The position numbers and the translations under genes were made by a program. The notes beneath the pieces were generated by a model. That model saw only the letters and a program-made list of their open reading frames with translations. It ran no database searches and was not told the origin of the DNA. DNA of 64,000 nt from Pradoshia eiseniae (GTDB taxonomy: Bacteria > Bacillota > Bacilli > Bacillales > Pradoshiaceae), in contig NZ_PKOZ01000008.1 of the NCBI RefSeq assembly GCF_002946355.1, positions 62,001-126,000 of the forward strand, in the 5' to 3' direction. Numbering within the stretch: the stretch's first letter is position 1; every line of letters begins with the position of its first letter. Of this stretch, positions 55,646 through 64,000 are shown one piece after another.

Positions 55646-56512
55646 ATGTATGAAATTAAACAATATAAAGATGGACAGTATGATGTATATGAATTGATTG
55701 ATAGAAGAGCTAAAGCATGGATGAAGGCTGCTCCTGAGCGCGGCGGCATTATTATTGGCTATGGAGTTGAAGGTACGGAGTTGCTTTACTTGAATAATGA
55801 GACCTTCCAGGATGAAGAGGCAAATGTGAGAGGCGGTATCCCGATTTTATTCCCAATCTCAGGCCAGCTTGAGAATGGGGAGTATGAATGGGAAGGAATC
55901 AGCTATACGATGAAGAACCATGGTTTTGCACGGAATATGCCATGGGAGGTTATAGAGACTGGGGCAACGAATGATGGAGCATTCATGACCATTCGCTTAA
56001 AAAGCAATGAAGAAACGAAAAAGTCCTATCCATTTGATTTTGAGGTCATTTATACATATCGTCTGCAGGATGGGAAGCTTTCAATAGAACAGGAATATCG
56101 GAATGAATCGGATGTGGAAATGCCAATCTATCCGGGGTTCCATCCGTATTTCAAGACGGCGGAGAAGGATCTGGCCTACAGGACGGATGCGAAGAGCTTC
56201 CTTGATTATAATGATGGTAAAGTCAAGTCGCTTCAAGAGGGTCTCAATCTCAATGGGAAAAAGGAATCCCTGGTCCTCCTTGATGCAGAAGAGAAAAGTA
56301 TTGAGTTCCCGTTGCCGGAACTCTCTAAGTCTGTGTTATTGGAGTATGGGGCTGAGTTTCGCTATGTGGTTTTATGGACAGAAGAAGGAAAAGAATTTGT
56401 TTGTGTGGAACCATGGTTTGCGAAAACTGGCCAGTTCAATTTGAAGGATGAATTGACGTTCATTCAACCGGGAGAAGGATTGAAGACCTTCCTCACGTTA
56501 TCAGCAAAATAA
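55646..56512 (+). CDS. aldose 1-epimerase family protein
   Basis: The 288-residue protein has the galactose mutarotase-like beta-sandwich pattern: RGGIPILFPISGQLENGEYEWEG, the binding His in KNHGFARNMPWEV, a second His in YPGFHPYFKT, and the catalytic Glu region CVEPWFAKTGQFN. It probably acts on a hexose or hexose 6-phosphate. ATG 55646 lies 11 bases after AGAAGGA; TTG 55643 is an alternative. Confidence 0.88.
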   Translation: MYEIKQYKDGQYDVYELIDRRAKAWMKAAPERGGIIIGYGVEGTELLYLNNETFQDEEANVRGGIPILFPISGQLENGEYEWEGISYTMKNHGFARNMPWEVIETGATNDGAFMTIRLKSNEETKKSYPFDFEVIYTYRLQDGKLSIEQEYRNESDVEMPIYPGFHPYFKTAEKDLAYRTDAKSFLDYNDGKVKSLQEGLNLNGKKESLVLLDAEEKSIEFPLPELSKSVLLEYGAEFRYVVLWTEEGKEFVCVEPWFAKTGQFNLKDELTFIQPGEGLKTFLTLSAK

Positions 56513-56538
56513 AAGCTGCCCGCGAGCGCAAGCAGCTG
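56513..56538. other. hairpin after the epimerase gene
   Basis: AGCTGC-CCGC and GCG-AAGCAGCT pair; no T-run on the plus strand, so termination is doubtful. Confidence 0.45.
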
Positions 56539-56555
56539 AACATTCCACCGAAGTC

Positions 56556-56756
56556 TTAATGAATAACATTTTTTCTTCTGCTTATGAGCATGACTAACAA
56601 GAGTCCGAGGCCGATTGCGCCTGTTAATGTCATGAAGTCAACAATTGGTTTTTCGAAGGGAATTGCAAATGAAAGCATGATCATCAAGCCAAGGATAGAC
56701 CATATAACCAATAAGAAAGTAGTTAACAAACGGTTTAGTCGAGAATCCGTATTCAT
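56556..56756 (-). CDS. small two-pass membrane protein, unknown
   Basis: The 66-residue protein has two hydrophobic segments (about 8-31 and 37-58) and a basic end (SRRKNVIH). AAAGGAG lies eleven bases before the ATG on the minus strand. I do not recognise a family. Confidence 0.7.
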   Translation of the reverse strand: MNTDSRLNRLLTTFLLVIWSILGLMIMLSFAIPFEKPIVDFMTLTGAIGLGLLLVMLISRRKNVIH

Positions 56757-56891
56757 GCAAACTCCACTCCTTTCTACTTTGCCTCTACCTTATATACGAG
56801 GTTAGCAGGCATAATGTTTCAGGGGTGAGAATGCGAGCAGTATAGGGGTGGATTGGCAGCTTGATACGGTATAATGGAAACAGTCTTATGC

Positions 56892-57272
56892 TTATTTGAC
56901 AGAGAGGTCTTGGAGGGGCTCTTCCCATTCGATTTCCGCATCTGGATAGTGAAGCTTAACTTGCTCTTCGATATAGAGAAGATCATCTGTGGTCAGGGAA
57001 TCCGCATCAGCAGACGAAGCAGTTGAAATAAGAATGGAACTGACCGATTCGGGGTTATTCTTATCCCGTAAATATTTTTCTCCCTCAAATAGAAGACCTT
57101 TATAAGTGAGCGTGAAGTTCTTGTGTGCATTATGTCTCTCATCTAGCAGGTAAAACTGCTGATGCTTTTGGGAGGAATAGAGCTTACGCCATGGACTCAG
57201 GAATCGCTTGATTCCACTATATAAGAAAAAGATGATGGTAATCATCATTGCCATCTTTAGAATAAGTGTCAT
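56892..57272 (-). CDS. ysdB: YsdB, SigW-regulon membrane-anchored protein
   Basis: The 126-residue protein has an N-terminal membrane anchor (MAMMITIIFFLYSGI) and a soluble domain with KLYSSQKHQQFYLLDERHNAHKNFTLTYKGLLFEGEKYLR, as in YsdB. The start at 57272 is eight bases after AAAGGAAG; the ATG at 57296 lies before that site. Divergent from ysdC, with a SigW-like promoter between. Confidence 0.88.
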   Translation of the reverse strand: MTLILKMAMMITIIFFLYSGIKRFLSPWRKLYSSQKHQQFYLLDERHNAHKNFTLTYKGLLFEGEKYLRDKNNPESVSSILISTASSADADSLTTDDLLYIEEQVKLHYPDAEIEWEEPLQDLSVK

Positions 57273-57306
57273 TTGATTACTTCCTTTCACTTCCATCTAG
57301 GTCTTT

Positions 57307-57333
57307 TACGAGTGAGAGCTGGAAAAGGTTTCG
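57307..57333 (-). promoter_or_regulatory. SigW-type promoter of ysdB
   Basis: On the minus strand CGAAAC (57333-57328) and CGTA (57310-57307) are separated by 17 bp, close to the SigW consensus TGAAAC-N16-CGTA. B. subtilis ysdB belongs to the SigW envelope-stress regulon. Confidence 0.65.
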
Positions 57334-57417
57334 CATTAGGGTTATTAATTTTTAAAGGATAAGTTAAGGCTAAAATAGAAACATACATATGAAGAGTAAT
57401 TGGAAGGAATGATGAGC

Positions 57418-58506
57418 ATGACCAAAATGGATGAAACACTCTTAATGCTGAAGGAATTGACAGATGTAAATGGCATTGCGGGCAATGAATCACAGCCCCG
57501 AGAAGTGATGAAACGTATGATAGAGCCTTATGCGGATTCGATCACATTTGATGGAATTGGTTCATTGATTGCGGAGAAGAAAGGGGCTGAAAACGGCCCG
57601 CGCATCATGCTGGCAGGACATTTGGATGAGGTCGGATTCATGGTTACACGCATTGATGAGAAGGGATTCATCTTTTTCCAAACGATTGGCGGCTGGTGGT
57701 CTCAAGTTATGCTCTCCCAGCGCGTGACGGTTACGACTTCAAAGGGAGAAGAAATTACGGGTATCATCGGCTCAACTCCCCCGCATGTTCTTCCGCCTGA
57801 AGCAAGAAAGAAACCAGCTGATATTAAGGATATGTTCATCGATATCGGTGCGGCAAGCCGTGAGGAAGCGATGGATTGGGGCATCCGCCCAGGCGATATG
57901 ATCACGCCTTATTTCGAATTTACGGTCATGAAGAATTCGCAGATGCTGATGGCAAAAGCCTGGGATAACCGAATCGGCTGTGCGATTGCCATTGAGGCCA
58001 TGAAACGTTTGAAGGATGAAAAGCACCCTAATATCTTTTATGGTGTCGGAACGGTGCAAGAGGAAGTCGGCTTGCGCGGAGCTAAAACGGCTGCGGCAGC
58101 CGTTCAGCCGGATATCGCGATTGCCGTTGACGTCGGCATCGCCGCAGACACGCCGGGACTGTCCGAAAAGCATGGCATCGCCAAAGCAGGAAAAGGTCCA
58201 GGGCTTGTTTTATATGATGCAAGCTTGGTTGCTCATAAAGGCTTGCGTGAATTTATTGAGGGTGTTGCTGAAGAGATGAACATCCCATACCAATATGACC
58301 ATATCCCTGGCGGCGGTACTGATGCTGGATCCTTCCACCTCGCAGGAACTGGTGCACCTTCCATTGCAGTCACGATCCCAACTCGCTATATTCACTCTAA
58401 TGCGGGAATCCTGAATCGGGATGATTTCGAGAATACGGTCTGTTTAATCGTTGAACTTGTGAAGCGGCTTGACCGTCAAGCAGTTGATCAGATTAAATAT
58501 AGCTAA
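57418..58506 (+). CDS. ysdC: M42-family aminopeptidase YsdC
   Basis: The 362-residue metallopeptidase resembles tetrahedral aminopeptidases and endoglucanase M homologues. Metal ligands are visible in [42 protein letters not shown] and TRYIHSNAG. The ATG at 57418, nine bases after AAGGA, matches the MAKLDETL-type opening of YsdC. Confidence 0.95.
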   Translation: MTKMDETLLMLKELTDVNGIAGNESQPREVMKRMIEPYADSITFDGIGSLIAEKKGAENGPRIMLAGHLDEVGFMVTRIDEKGFIFFQTIGGWWSQVMLSQRVTVTTSKGEEITGIIGSTPPHVLPPEARKKPADIKDMFIDIGAASREEAMDWGIRPGDMITPYFEFTVMKNSQMLMAKAWDNRIGCAIAIEAMKRLKDEKHPNIFYGVGTVQEEVGLRGAKTAAAAVQPDIAIAVDVGIAADTPGLSEKHGIAKAGKGPGLVLYDASLVAHKGLREFIEGVAEEMNIPYQYDHIPGGGTDAGSFHLAGTGAPSIAVTIPTRYIHSNAGILNRDDFENTVCLIVELVKRLDRQAVDQIKYS

Positions 58507-58507
58507 T

Positions 58508-58547
58508 AAAAAAACGATGACGGAGTGTTAACTCCATCATCGTTTTT
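58508..58547. terminator. bidirectional terminator between ysdC and sspI
   Basis: AAACGATGACGGAGT and ACTCCATCATCGTTT pair, with A- and T-runs on either side. Confidence 0.92.
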
Positions 58548-58756
58548 CAATGCTTTAATGCCGTCTCCAGCAATCCAAGCATCTCATGCTTCTCATCATC
58601 TGAAGCTTTCTGCCAAATCAGTTCAAATAATACCCCAAGTCCGGGTAGCATTTTTTCCTCTCCGGATTGAATGGCATCGACGATGGTTGCTTCGAGCTCT
58701 TGCTGGGAGTTTCCGGTCACATTATGAATGATGGCATTACGCAAATTAAGATTCAT
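58547..58756 (-). CDS. sspI: small acid-soluble spore protein I
   Basis: The 69-residue protein ([48 protein letters not shown]) is SspI, a minor spore-core protein made in the forespore. The ATG at 58756 is seven bases after GGAGG, while the upstream ATG 58762 is only one base away. I could not identify a clear SigG promoter. Confidence 0.95.
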   Translation of the reverse strand: MNLNLRNAIIHNVTGNSQQELEATIVDAIQSGEEKMLPGLGVLFELIWQKASDDEKHEMLGLLETALKH

Positions 58757-58864
58757 GTTCATTCCTCCAAAGTAGTCTTGATGGTAGTTTTGCTATTCTT
58801 TGCTGTTTCTATGTATACAAAATCGGCTATAATGGAAGAACGTTAATGAAGAGGTGAAGGAAAG

Positions 58865-59617
58865 TTGAAATATATTGAATCAATGCAGAACACTCGCGTG
58901 AAGCAATGGAAAAAGCTTCTTGGCAAGAAGGAACGGGATAAGAGCAGGAAGTTTCTTGTTGAGGGCTTTCATCTAGTAGAGGAGGCGCTTAAGAACGGTC
59001 TTGTGGAGGATATTATCCTCAAGGAAGGGACGGACTTGCCGGTGAAATGGGACGTGGAGCTTGCCGACCTATTCACGGTACATAATGAGGTATTTGCTGC
59101 ACTTGCAGATACAGATACGCCGCAAGGAATCATTGCCGTATGCCATAAGCCTCGCTTTGAACTTGAGGAGGGGAGCCTCGAGACAGTCCTGCTCATTGAC
59201 CGCGTGCAGGACCCTGGAAATATCGGCACGATGATCCGTACAGCCGATGCGGCTGGTTTTAGCGCCGTTATCCTGGGAGATGGATGTGCAGACCCGTACA
59301 GCCCGAAGGTTGTCCGTTCCACGCAAGGAAGCCTGTTCCATCTTCCTATCCTAAAAGGTAATCTCGGAGATTGGATTGAACGCCTGCAAACAGGTGGGGT
59401 AAAAGTATTGGGTACGGCCCTGCAAGGAGCGAAGCCTTACCGGGAAATTGAACGGGCCGACCGTTTTGCCCTCCTTGTTGGAAACGAGGGGAGCGGGGTA
59501 AGCACAGAGCTCCTGCAAAAAACAGACCAGAATGTGTACATTCCCATCTATGGGAAAAGTGAATCCTTGAATGTGGCTGTTGCAGCCGGCATTCTCATGT
59601 ATGGGCTAAAGAATTAA
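58865..59617 (+). CDS. ysgA: SpoU/TrmH-type RNA 2'-O-methyltransferase YsgA
   Basis: The 250-residue protein has an N-terminal substrate-binding domain (RKFLVEGFHLVEEAL) and the knotted SPOUT catalytic domain: LLIDRVQDPGNIGTMIRTADAAGF, LLVGNEGSGVS and IPIYGKSESLNVAVAAGILMYG. It should methylate rRNA or tRNA ribose. TTG start after GAGGTGAAGG. Confidence 0.93.
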   Translation: MKYIESMQNTRVKQWKKLLGKKERDKSRKFLVEGFHLVEEALKNGLVEDIILKEGTDLPVKWDVELADLFTVHNEVFAALADTDTPQGIIAVCHKPRFELEEGSLETVLLIDRVQDPGNIGTMIRTADAAGFSAVILGDGCADPYSPKVVRSTQGSLFHLPILKGNLGDWIERLQTGGVKVLGTALQGAKPYREIERADRFALLVGNEGSGVSTELLQKTDQNVYIPIYGKSESLNVAVAAGILMYGLKN

Positions 59618-59632
59618 TTTTTCGCCGAGGGT

Positions 59633-59661
59633 TTGAAACGGACGAGAAATTCGATTATAAT
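59633..59661 (+). promoter_or_regulatory. SigA promoter of pheST
   Basis: TTGAAA (59633-59638) and TATAAT (59656-59661) are 17 bp apart; a near-consensus promoter for the T-box leader. Confidence 0.85.
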
Positions 59662-59669
59662 GAAACAAT

Positions 59670-59945
59670 AAAAATTGATGATGAAAAGCGAAGATGGAGA
59701 ACAAGTAATTGTTTCATGTATTGGGCTGAACCAGGGAGAAAATGCCGAGGACTGAAAGCATTTTTAGAAGCCAGAAGCAATGAATTCACCTCCGGAGCTG
59801 CAACCGGGACCGCTGCGAGCGTAAAGGTTTGCCGGCATAAAAGCCGTTATGAAATGAAGCGAGCACAGCCTTCTTAAGGTGTGCTAACAAGGGTGGTACC
59901 GCGACTCATAACCTCGTCCCTTTTTTAGGAGACGGGGTTTTTTGT
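59670..59945 (+). ncRNA. phenylalanine T-box leader
   Basis: The T-box AGGGTGGTACCGCG lies at 59890-59903. The specifier is probably TTC (59785-59787), followed by A. The leader ends in a terminator, CCTCGTCCC with GACGGGG and a T-run (about 59911-59944). It links pheST expression to uncharged tRNA-Phe. Confidence 0.93.
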
Positions 59946-59989
59946 GTTTTCATTTAATTCATCATATTGACCAATTAGGAGGATGTATC

Positions 59990-61027
59990 ATGCAAGAAAA
60001 ATTACAAGCATTGCAGCAGGAAGCCTTGCAAAAAGTCACTGACGCAGCTGATTTGAAAGCGTTGAATGATGTCCGTGTTGCTTATCTTGGCAAGAAAGGG
60101 CCGATTACGGAAGTATTAAGAGGAATGGGCAGCCTTTCAGCGGAAGAAAGACCGAAGCTTGGCGCCTTAGCCAATGAGGTACGTGCGGCAATCACAGCGG
60201 CAATTGAAGAAAAACATGCAGCTCTTGAAGAGGAGGCCGTGAATCAGCAGCTTGCGGCTGAAAAGATTGATGTTACCCTTCCAGGTGCTCCTGTAAGAAA
60301 AGGCAATCATCATCCGCTTACAAAAATCACCGAGCAGCTTGAGGACTTATTCCTTGGCATGGGCTACACAATTGCAGAAGGCCCTGAGGTGGAGCAGGAT
60401 TACTATAACTTTGAGGCATTGAACCTGCCGAAGAGCCACCCGGCAAGAGATATGCAGGATTCCTTCTATATCACAGAAGAGATCTTGATGCGTACTCACA
60501 CATCTCCAGTGCAAGCCCGCACGATGGAAAAGCATGAAGGGAAAGGACCGGTTAAAATCATTTGCCCAGGTAAAGTATATCGCCGTGATAATGATGACGC
60601 GACCCACTCCCATCAGTTCATGCAAATTGAAGGACTTGTTGTGGATGAAAACATTACGATGGCTGACTTAAATGGCACGCTTGAGGTATTCGCGAAGAAA
60701 TTCTTCGGTGAAGATCGTGAAATCCGTCTTCGCCCAAGCTTCTTCCCATTCACGGAGCCATCCGTTGAGATGGATATCTCCTGCAAAATTTGCGGCGGCA
60801 AAGGCTGCTCCGTATGTAAGGGAACAGGTTGGATTGAAATCTTAGGCGGCGGTATGGTGCACCCGAACGTGCTTGAGATGGCTGGTTTTGACTCCAGCAA
60901 ATATACTGGATTTGCCTTTGGTATGGGTGTAGAGCGTATTGCGATGCTGAAATACGGCATTGATGATATTCGTCATTTCTATACAAATGATGTTCGCTTC
61001 ACTAGCCAGTTTCACTGCCACGAGTAA
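59990..61027 (+). CDS. pheS: phenylalanyl-tRNA synthetase alpha subunit
   Basis: The 345-residue subunit has an N-terminal coiled coil (about 1-90) that binds tRNA and a class II catalytic core with [47 protein letters not shown] and [21 protein letters not shown] 59990 is seven bases after AGGAGG; the earlier frame start overlaps the leader. Confidence 0.98.
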   Translation: MQEKLQALQQEALQKVTDAADLKALNDVRVAYLGKKGPITEVLRGMGSLSAEERPKLGALANEVRAAITAAIEEKHAALEEEAVNQQLAAEKIDVTLPGAPVRKGNHHPLTKITEQLEDLFLGMGYTIAEGPEVEQDYYNFEALNLPKSHPARDMQDSFYITEEILMRTHTSPVQARTMEKHEGKGPVKIICPGKVYRRDNDDATHSHQFMQIEGLVVDENITMADLNGTLEVFAKKFFGEDREIRLRPSFFPFTEPSVEMDISCKICGGKGCSVCKGTGWIEILGGGMVHPNVLEMAGFDSSKYTGFAFGMGVERIAMLKYGIDDIRHFYTNDVRFTSQFHCHE

Positions 61028-61050
61028 AGAATGAGTCAGGAGGAAAAATC

Positions 61051-63462
61051 ATGTTCGTATCATATAAATGGTTACAAGAGTATGTTGATTTAGATGGAAT
61101 CAGCGCACAGGAATTAGCAGAGAAAATTACACGCAGCGGGATTGAAGTAGAAGGTGTCGAGGCACCGGCAGAGTCAATCACAAACGTTGTCATTGGTCAT
61201 GTATTGCAAAAAGAACAGCATCCGAATGCAGATAAATTAAGTGTCTGCCAGGTAGATGTTGGTGAAGAGGAGCCAATCCAGATCGTATGCGGCGCACCGA
61301 ATGTAGCAGCAGGCCAAAAAGTACCGGTTGCCCGTGTAGGTGCCGTCCTTCCAGGCAATTTCAAAATCAAGAAAAGCAAGCTTCGCGGGGAAGCATCGAA
61401 CGGAATGATTTGCTCCCTTCAAGAGCTTGGCATTGAAGCAAAGGTTGTCGCGAAGGAATATGCGACTGGAATCTTCGTATTCCCAAGCGATGTTGTTCCT
61501 GGAACGAACGCACTTGAAGTGCTTGGTCTAGATGACGCCATCCTAGAGCTTGGTCTTACACCAAACCGCTCTGACTGCTTGAGCATGCTCGGTGTCGCAT
61601 ATGAGGTGGCAGCTATCCTCGGCAAGGAAGTGAAGCTTCCAGAGGTAGCTGTATCCGGTTCTGAGGAAGTAGCAACTGATTACATCTCCATCAAGGTAGA
61701 AGCGAAGGAACAAAATCCTTTATACATCGCGAAAGTCATCAAGGATGTCAAAATTGGGCCTTCACCATTATGGCTGCAATCCATCCTTATGAAGAGCGGC
61801 ATCCGTCCGCATAATAATGTCGTTGACGTGACGAACTATATTCTTCTTGAATACGGCCAGCCGCTTCACTCATTTGACTATGACCGTCTTGGTTCAAAAG
61901 AGATTGTCGTACGCATGGCACATGAAGGCGAAAAGCTCGTAACGCTTGACGAAGCAGAGCGCACGCTTACTCCGGAGCATTTGGTCATCACAAATGGTCA
62001 AGAGCCAATCGCACTCGCAGGTGTCATGGGAGGAGCAAACTCCGAGGTTGTGGATGAAACAACAACTGTTCTGCTTGAAGCAGCTTATTTCGCTGGCGGC
62101 CCAGTGCGTAAAGCATCCAAAGATTTCGGCCTTCGCTCTGAAGCAAGTGCCCGCTTTGAAAAAGGGGTTGACCCGAACCGCGTTCGCGCAGCAGGCGACC
62201 GTGCAGCTGAAATGATTGCAGAGCTTGCAGGCGGAACAGTGCTTGATGGCTATGCTGAAGTGGATGAAATAGCGGTTGAACCAGCGGTTGTTAGCATTAC
62301 GCTTGGCAAAATTAATAAAGTACTTGGTACAGAACTGCAAGTATCTGATGTGGAAGACATCCTCTCTCGCCTTCAGTTTGAAGTGAAGACAGAAGGAGAA
62401 GAATTCGTCATCACGGTACCGACTCGCCGCGGCGATATCACGATTCCAGAGGATATCATTGAAGAGGTTGCCCGCCTATACGGATATGATAACCTTCCAA
62501 AGACATTGCCTGTCGGTGAATCTAAACCAGGCTTATTAACGGACTATCAATTAAAACGCCGTATTGTGCGCCGTTATCTTGAAGGCTCAGGCTTAATGCA
62601 AAACGTGACGTACTCTCTCACATCCGAGGAGAAAGCTGCGATGTACGCACTTGATAAACGTGAAAGCATCCGTCTTGCGATGCCGATGAGTGAAGAGAGA
62701 AGCACGCTTCGCATGAGCTTGCTGCCAGGTCTTCTGGATGTTGTGAAATACAATGTTGCCCGTCAAATGGACAGCGTTGCTGTATATGAAACAGGCGATG
62801 TCTTCTTGAAAACTAGCAGTGATGAGCTTCCGGAAGAAAAAGAACATCTCGCTGGAGCGGTAACTGGTCTATGGAACGCTAACCTATGGCAAGGCGAGAA
62901 GAAACCAGTTGATTTCTTCGTTGTAAAAGGAATCCTTGAAGGCTTATTCCGTCAATTAGGCGTGAGCGAGCGCATCGAATGGAAGCAGGCTGTCAGAGAA
63001 GATATGCATCCAGGACGCACGGCCGATATTCTTTTAGATGGAGAACTATTAGGCTTTGCTGGCCAAGTCCACCCTAAAGTGGAAAAGAAAGAAGACTTGA
63101 AAGCGACATATGTATTTGAGCTATCTCTTGACGCACTATTAAACGCAGAGACAAAAGAAATCCAATACACAGCGATCCCGCGCTTCCCATCCATCACACG
63201 CGACATCGCGCTAGTCGTTGACAAGGATGTAGTGGCAGGAGAAATGAGCGCCATCATCAAAGAAGCAGGCGGCAAACTTCTGAAAGAAGTACACCTCTTC
63301 GATCTATATGAAGGTGAAAGAATGGAAGAAGGCAAAAAATCACTCGCATTCTCCCTAAAATACTTCGATCCAGAAAAAACACTAACGGATGAGGAAGTAA
63401 CAAAAGCCCATGGCAAGGTATTGTTTGCTGTGGAAGAAAAAGGAGCGACATTAAGAGGCTGA
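61051..63462 (+). CDS. pheT: phenylalanyl-tRNA synthetase beta subunit
   Basis: The 803-residue subunit includes a tRNA-binding EMAP-like domain (about 40-155), the B3/B4 editing domain, a B5 domain, a catalytically inert core and the C-terminal anticodon domain ([21 protein letters not shown] ... [35 protein letters not shown]). GGAGG precedes the ATG. The last codons (TTA AGA GGC TGA) belong to a sequence repeated about 305 bp downstream. Confidence 0.98.
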   Translation: MFVSYKWLQEYVDLDGISAQELAEKITRSGIEVEGVEAPAESITNVVIGHVLQKEQHPNADKLSVCQVDVGEEEPIQIVCGAPNVAAGQKVPVARVGAVLPGNFKIKKSKLRGEASNGMICSLQELGIEAKVVAKEYATGIFVFPSDVVPGTNALEVLGLDDAILELGLTPNRSDCLSMLGVAYEVAAILGKEVKLPEVAVSGSEEVATDYISIKVEAKEQNPLYIAKVIKDVKIGPSPLWLQSILMKSGIRPHNNVVDVTNYILLEYGQPLHSFDYDRLGSKEIVVRMAHEGEKLVTLDEAERTLTPEHLVITNGQEPIALAGVMGGANSEVVDETTTVLLEAAYFAGGPVRKASKDFGLRSEASARFEKGVDPNRVRAAGDRAAEMIAELAGGTVLDGYAEVDEIAVEPAVVSITLGKINKVLGTELQVSDVEDILSRLQFEVKTEGEEFVITVPTRRGDITIPEDIIEEVARLYGYDNLPKTLPVGESKPGLLTDYQLKRRIVRRYLEGSGLMQNVTYSLTSEEKAAMYALDKRESIRLAMPMSEERSTLRMSLLPGLLDVVKYNVARQMDSVAVYETGDVFLKTSSDELPEEKEHLAGAVTGLWNANLWQGEKKPVDFFVVKGILEGLFRQLGVSERIEWKQAVREDMHPGRTADILLDGELLGFAGQVHPKVEKKEDLKATYVFELSLDALLNAETKEIQYTAIPRFPSITRDIALVVDKDVVAGEMSAIIKEAGGKLLKEVHLFDLYEGERMEEGKKSLAFSLKYFDPEKTLTDEEVTKAHGKVLFAVEEKGATLRG

Positions 63463-63474
63463 CCGAAAAGCTGA

Positions 63475-63569
63475 GGCGGCTTGCCCAGGAGCGAGGAGCA
63501 TAAGGCAGAGCTGTGGAGGGGGTGTTTTCCCCGTAACAGCTATGCTTATGTCCTGAGCTCCTAGCCGCC
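63475..63569. repeat. long imperfect hairpin C
   Basis: Successive arms pair in nested order: GGCGGCT/AGCCGCC, AGGAGC/GCTCCT, GGA/TCC, CATAAG/CTTATG, AGCTGT/ACAGCT and GGGG/CCCC. The result is a 95-base rod-like structure. It shares CATAAG ... CTTATGTC with hairpin D (63670-63725), so the two are relatives. Confidence 0.8.
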
Positions 63570-63594
63570 CGAAGCTAGACACGGCGACTGATTA

Positions 63595-63661
63595 AGAGGA
63601 ACAAAGACTAAGAACGCAGCATCGTGCGGCAACATCTTTGTGACCGACATCATGTCGGCCC
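63595..63661 (+). repeat. stem-loop module B, copy 1
   Basis: The 67-base module starts AGAGGAACAAAGACTAAG. It contains outer stem ACAAAGA/TCTTTGT, inner hairpin CGCA/TGCG (63615-63628), then hairpin CCGACA/TGTCGG (63644-63658). Confidence 0.8.
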
Positions 63662-63669
63662 GCGACAAG

Positions 63670-63723
63670 CATAAGAAAAAAGCGCGAAGGGAAGCTCCAT
63701 CTCCCGTAGCGCTTTTTCTTATG
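63670..63723. repeat. hairpin D
   Basis: CATAAGAAAAAAGCGC (63670-63685) and GCGCTTTTTCTTATG (63709-63723) form a near-perfect stem of about 15 bp, with an inner GGGA/TCCC pair. A T-run in the 3' arm means it could also stop transcription. Confidence 0.8.
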
Positions 63724-63789
63724 TCTCGAGCAGCTAGGAGCCGAAGCTGGATTGGTTAAGAGGCTGATTGAAAAGCTGAGGCGGCTGAT

Positions 63790-63856
63790 AGAGGAACAAA
63801 GACTAAGAACGCCACTTCCTGTGGCAACGTCTTTGTGACCAACATCGTGTTGGCCC
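63790..63856 (+). repeat. stem-loop module B, copy 2
   Basis: The copy shares the constant parts of copy 1. Outer stem ACAAAGAC/GTCTTTGT is perfect; the inner hairpin is CCAC/GTGG (63812-63824) and the last hairpin CCAACA/TGTTGG (63839-63853). Both inner stems differ from copy 1 by paired changes. Confidence 0.8.
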
Positions 63857-63859
63857 ACG

Positions 63860-63903
63860 CCGCGTCGTGCGGCACCGTCTTTGTGACCAACGTCGTGTTG
63901 GCC
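63860..63903 (+). repeat. stem-loop module B, partial copy 3
   Basis: Only the 3' two thirds remain: hairpin CCGC/GCGG (63860-63872), GTCTTTGTGACC, and hairpin CCAAC/GTTGG (63887-63901). It abuts copy 2. Confidence 0.75.
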
Positions 63904-63907
63904 TGAA

Positions 63908-63943
63908 AGAGGCGAAAAACCAAATCGGTTTTTCGTCTTTTTT
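63908..63943 (+). terminator. terminator downstream of pheT and the repeats
   Basis: AGGCGAAAAACC and GGTTTTTCGTCT pair and TTTTTT follows. If no earlier stop exists, the repeats are transcribed as a 3' untranslated region of pheST. From 63944 to the end nothing further is seen. Confidence 0.9.
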
Positions 63944-64000
63944 ATTGCCCTCTGTTAAATAAATTTTCTCACGATTCGCAGATAAAAAGACATGATTATA

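Larger units (their letters stand above)
63451..63786 (+). repeat. 31-bp direct repeat, copy 1 covering the pheT stop codon
   Basis: The span runs from copy 1 (63451-63481) to copy 2 (63756-63786). The copies share TTAAGAGGCTGA, two variable bases and GAAAAGCTGAGGCGGCT, so 29 of 31 bases are identical. The first copy includes the last three sense codons and the stop of pheT. Confidence 0.85.

Noticed and set aside
63592-63858. 88-codon minus-strand frame with the repeated peptide HDVGHKDVA
   Set aside because: The peptide repeat merely reflects the stem-loop modules, whose changes follow base pairing rather than codons.

Overview
The window is a chromosomal segment of a low-to-moderate GC, spore-forming Firmicute of the family Bacillaceae. 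Evidence for this is the gene order, which closely follows the Bacillus subtilis ytxK-ackA ... argG-argH ... ytoI-nrnA-ytrIH-dnaE-ytsJ-accDA-pfkA-pyk ... citZ-icd-mdh-phoPR-polA-mutM-ytaF-coaE-gapB-speD-nrdR-dnaB-dnaI-ytxC-thrS ... infC-rpmI-rplT ... ysdABC-sspI-ysgA-pheST arrangement. Sporulation genes (ytrH, ytrI, ytaF, ytxC, sspI), T-box leaders, an L20 leader, cre sites and strong GGAGG ribosome binding sites agree with it. I cannot name the species. No rRNA, tRNA, CRISPR array, prophage or insertion sequence was seen.

Layout. 1-3.6 kb: end of ytxK, CcpA-activated ackA, an EcsC-family gene and moaB. 4-6.7 kb: argGH under a promoter with ARG boxes. 6.8-10.3 kb: a PTS locus (EIIA, EIICB) with a near-canonical GlcT-type RAT/terminator switch and its convergent PRD antiterminator gene. 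10.6-14 kb: an accessory stretch (alpha/beta hydrolase with an apparent ATC start, a DUF302 protein behind a three-stem RNA-like structure, a universal stress protein, an M24 peptidase). 14-22.4 kb: ytkL, ytoI, ytpI, nrnA, ytrHI, dnaE. 22.4-31.7 kb: ytsJ, a FadR-type GntR regulator, accDA, pfkA, pyk, fxsA, ytvI, ytwI. 32-38.5 kb: citZ, icd, mdh, phoPR. 38.6-49.3 kb: polA, mutM, ytaF, coaE, gapB, speD, nrdR, dnaB, dnaI, ytxC. 49.3-54.5 kb: T-box-thrS, a P-loop kinase, a 74-bp tandem hairpin repeat, L20 leader-infC-rpmI-rplT. 54.5-64 kb: ysdA, a VTT membrane protein, an epimerase-like protein, ysdB, ysdC, sspI, ysgA, T-box-pheST, then a cluster of structured repeats.

The genes form a central carbon module (acetate overflow, sugar uptake, lower glycolysis, malic enzyme, malonyl-CoA synthesis, TCA entry, gluconeogenic GapB), with regulatory sites that fit: cre at ackA, RAT at the PTS, CcpN-like sites at gapB and FadR-like sites at ytsJ and inside accD. 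A second theme is DNA replication and repair (dnaE, polA, mutM, dnaB, dnaI, nrdR).

The most noteworthy non-coding signals are: (1) a 130-nt leader of speD that can fold into nested stems, with a CCCCC run able to pair with the GGGGG Shine-Dalgarno sequence, i.e. a possible translational riboswitch; (2) paralogous stem-loop modules with compensatory base changes after pheT; (3) the 74-bp tandem hairpin array before infC; (4) the three-stem element before the DUF302 gene; (5) two exact FadR-type palindromes flanking a GntR gene in the malic enzyme/accDA locus. All folding and regulatory claims are from reading by eye and are unconfirmed.
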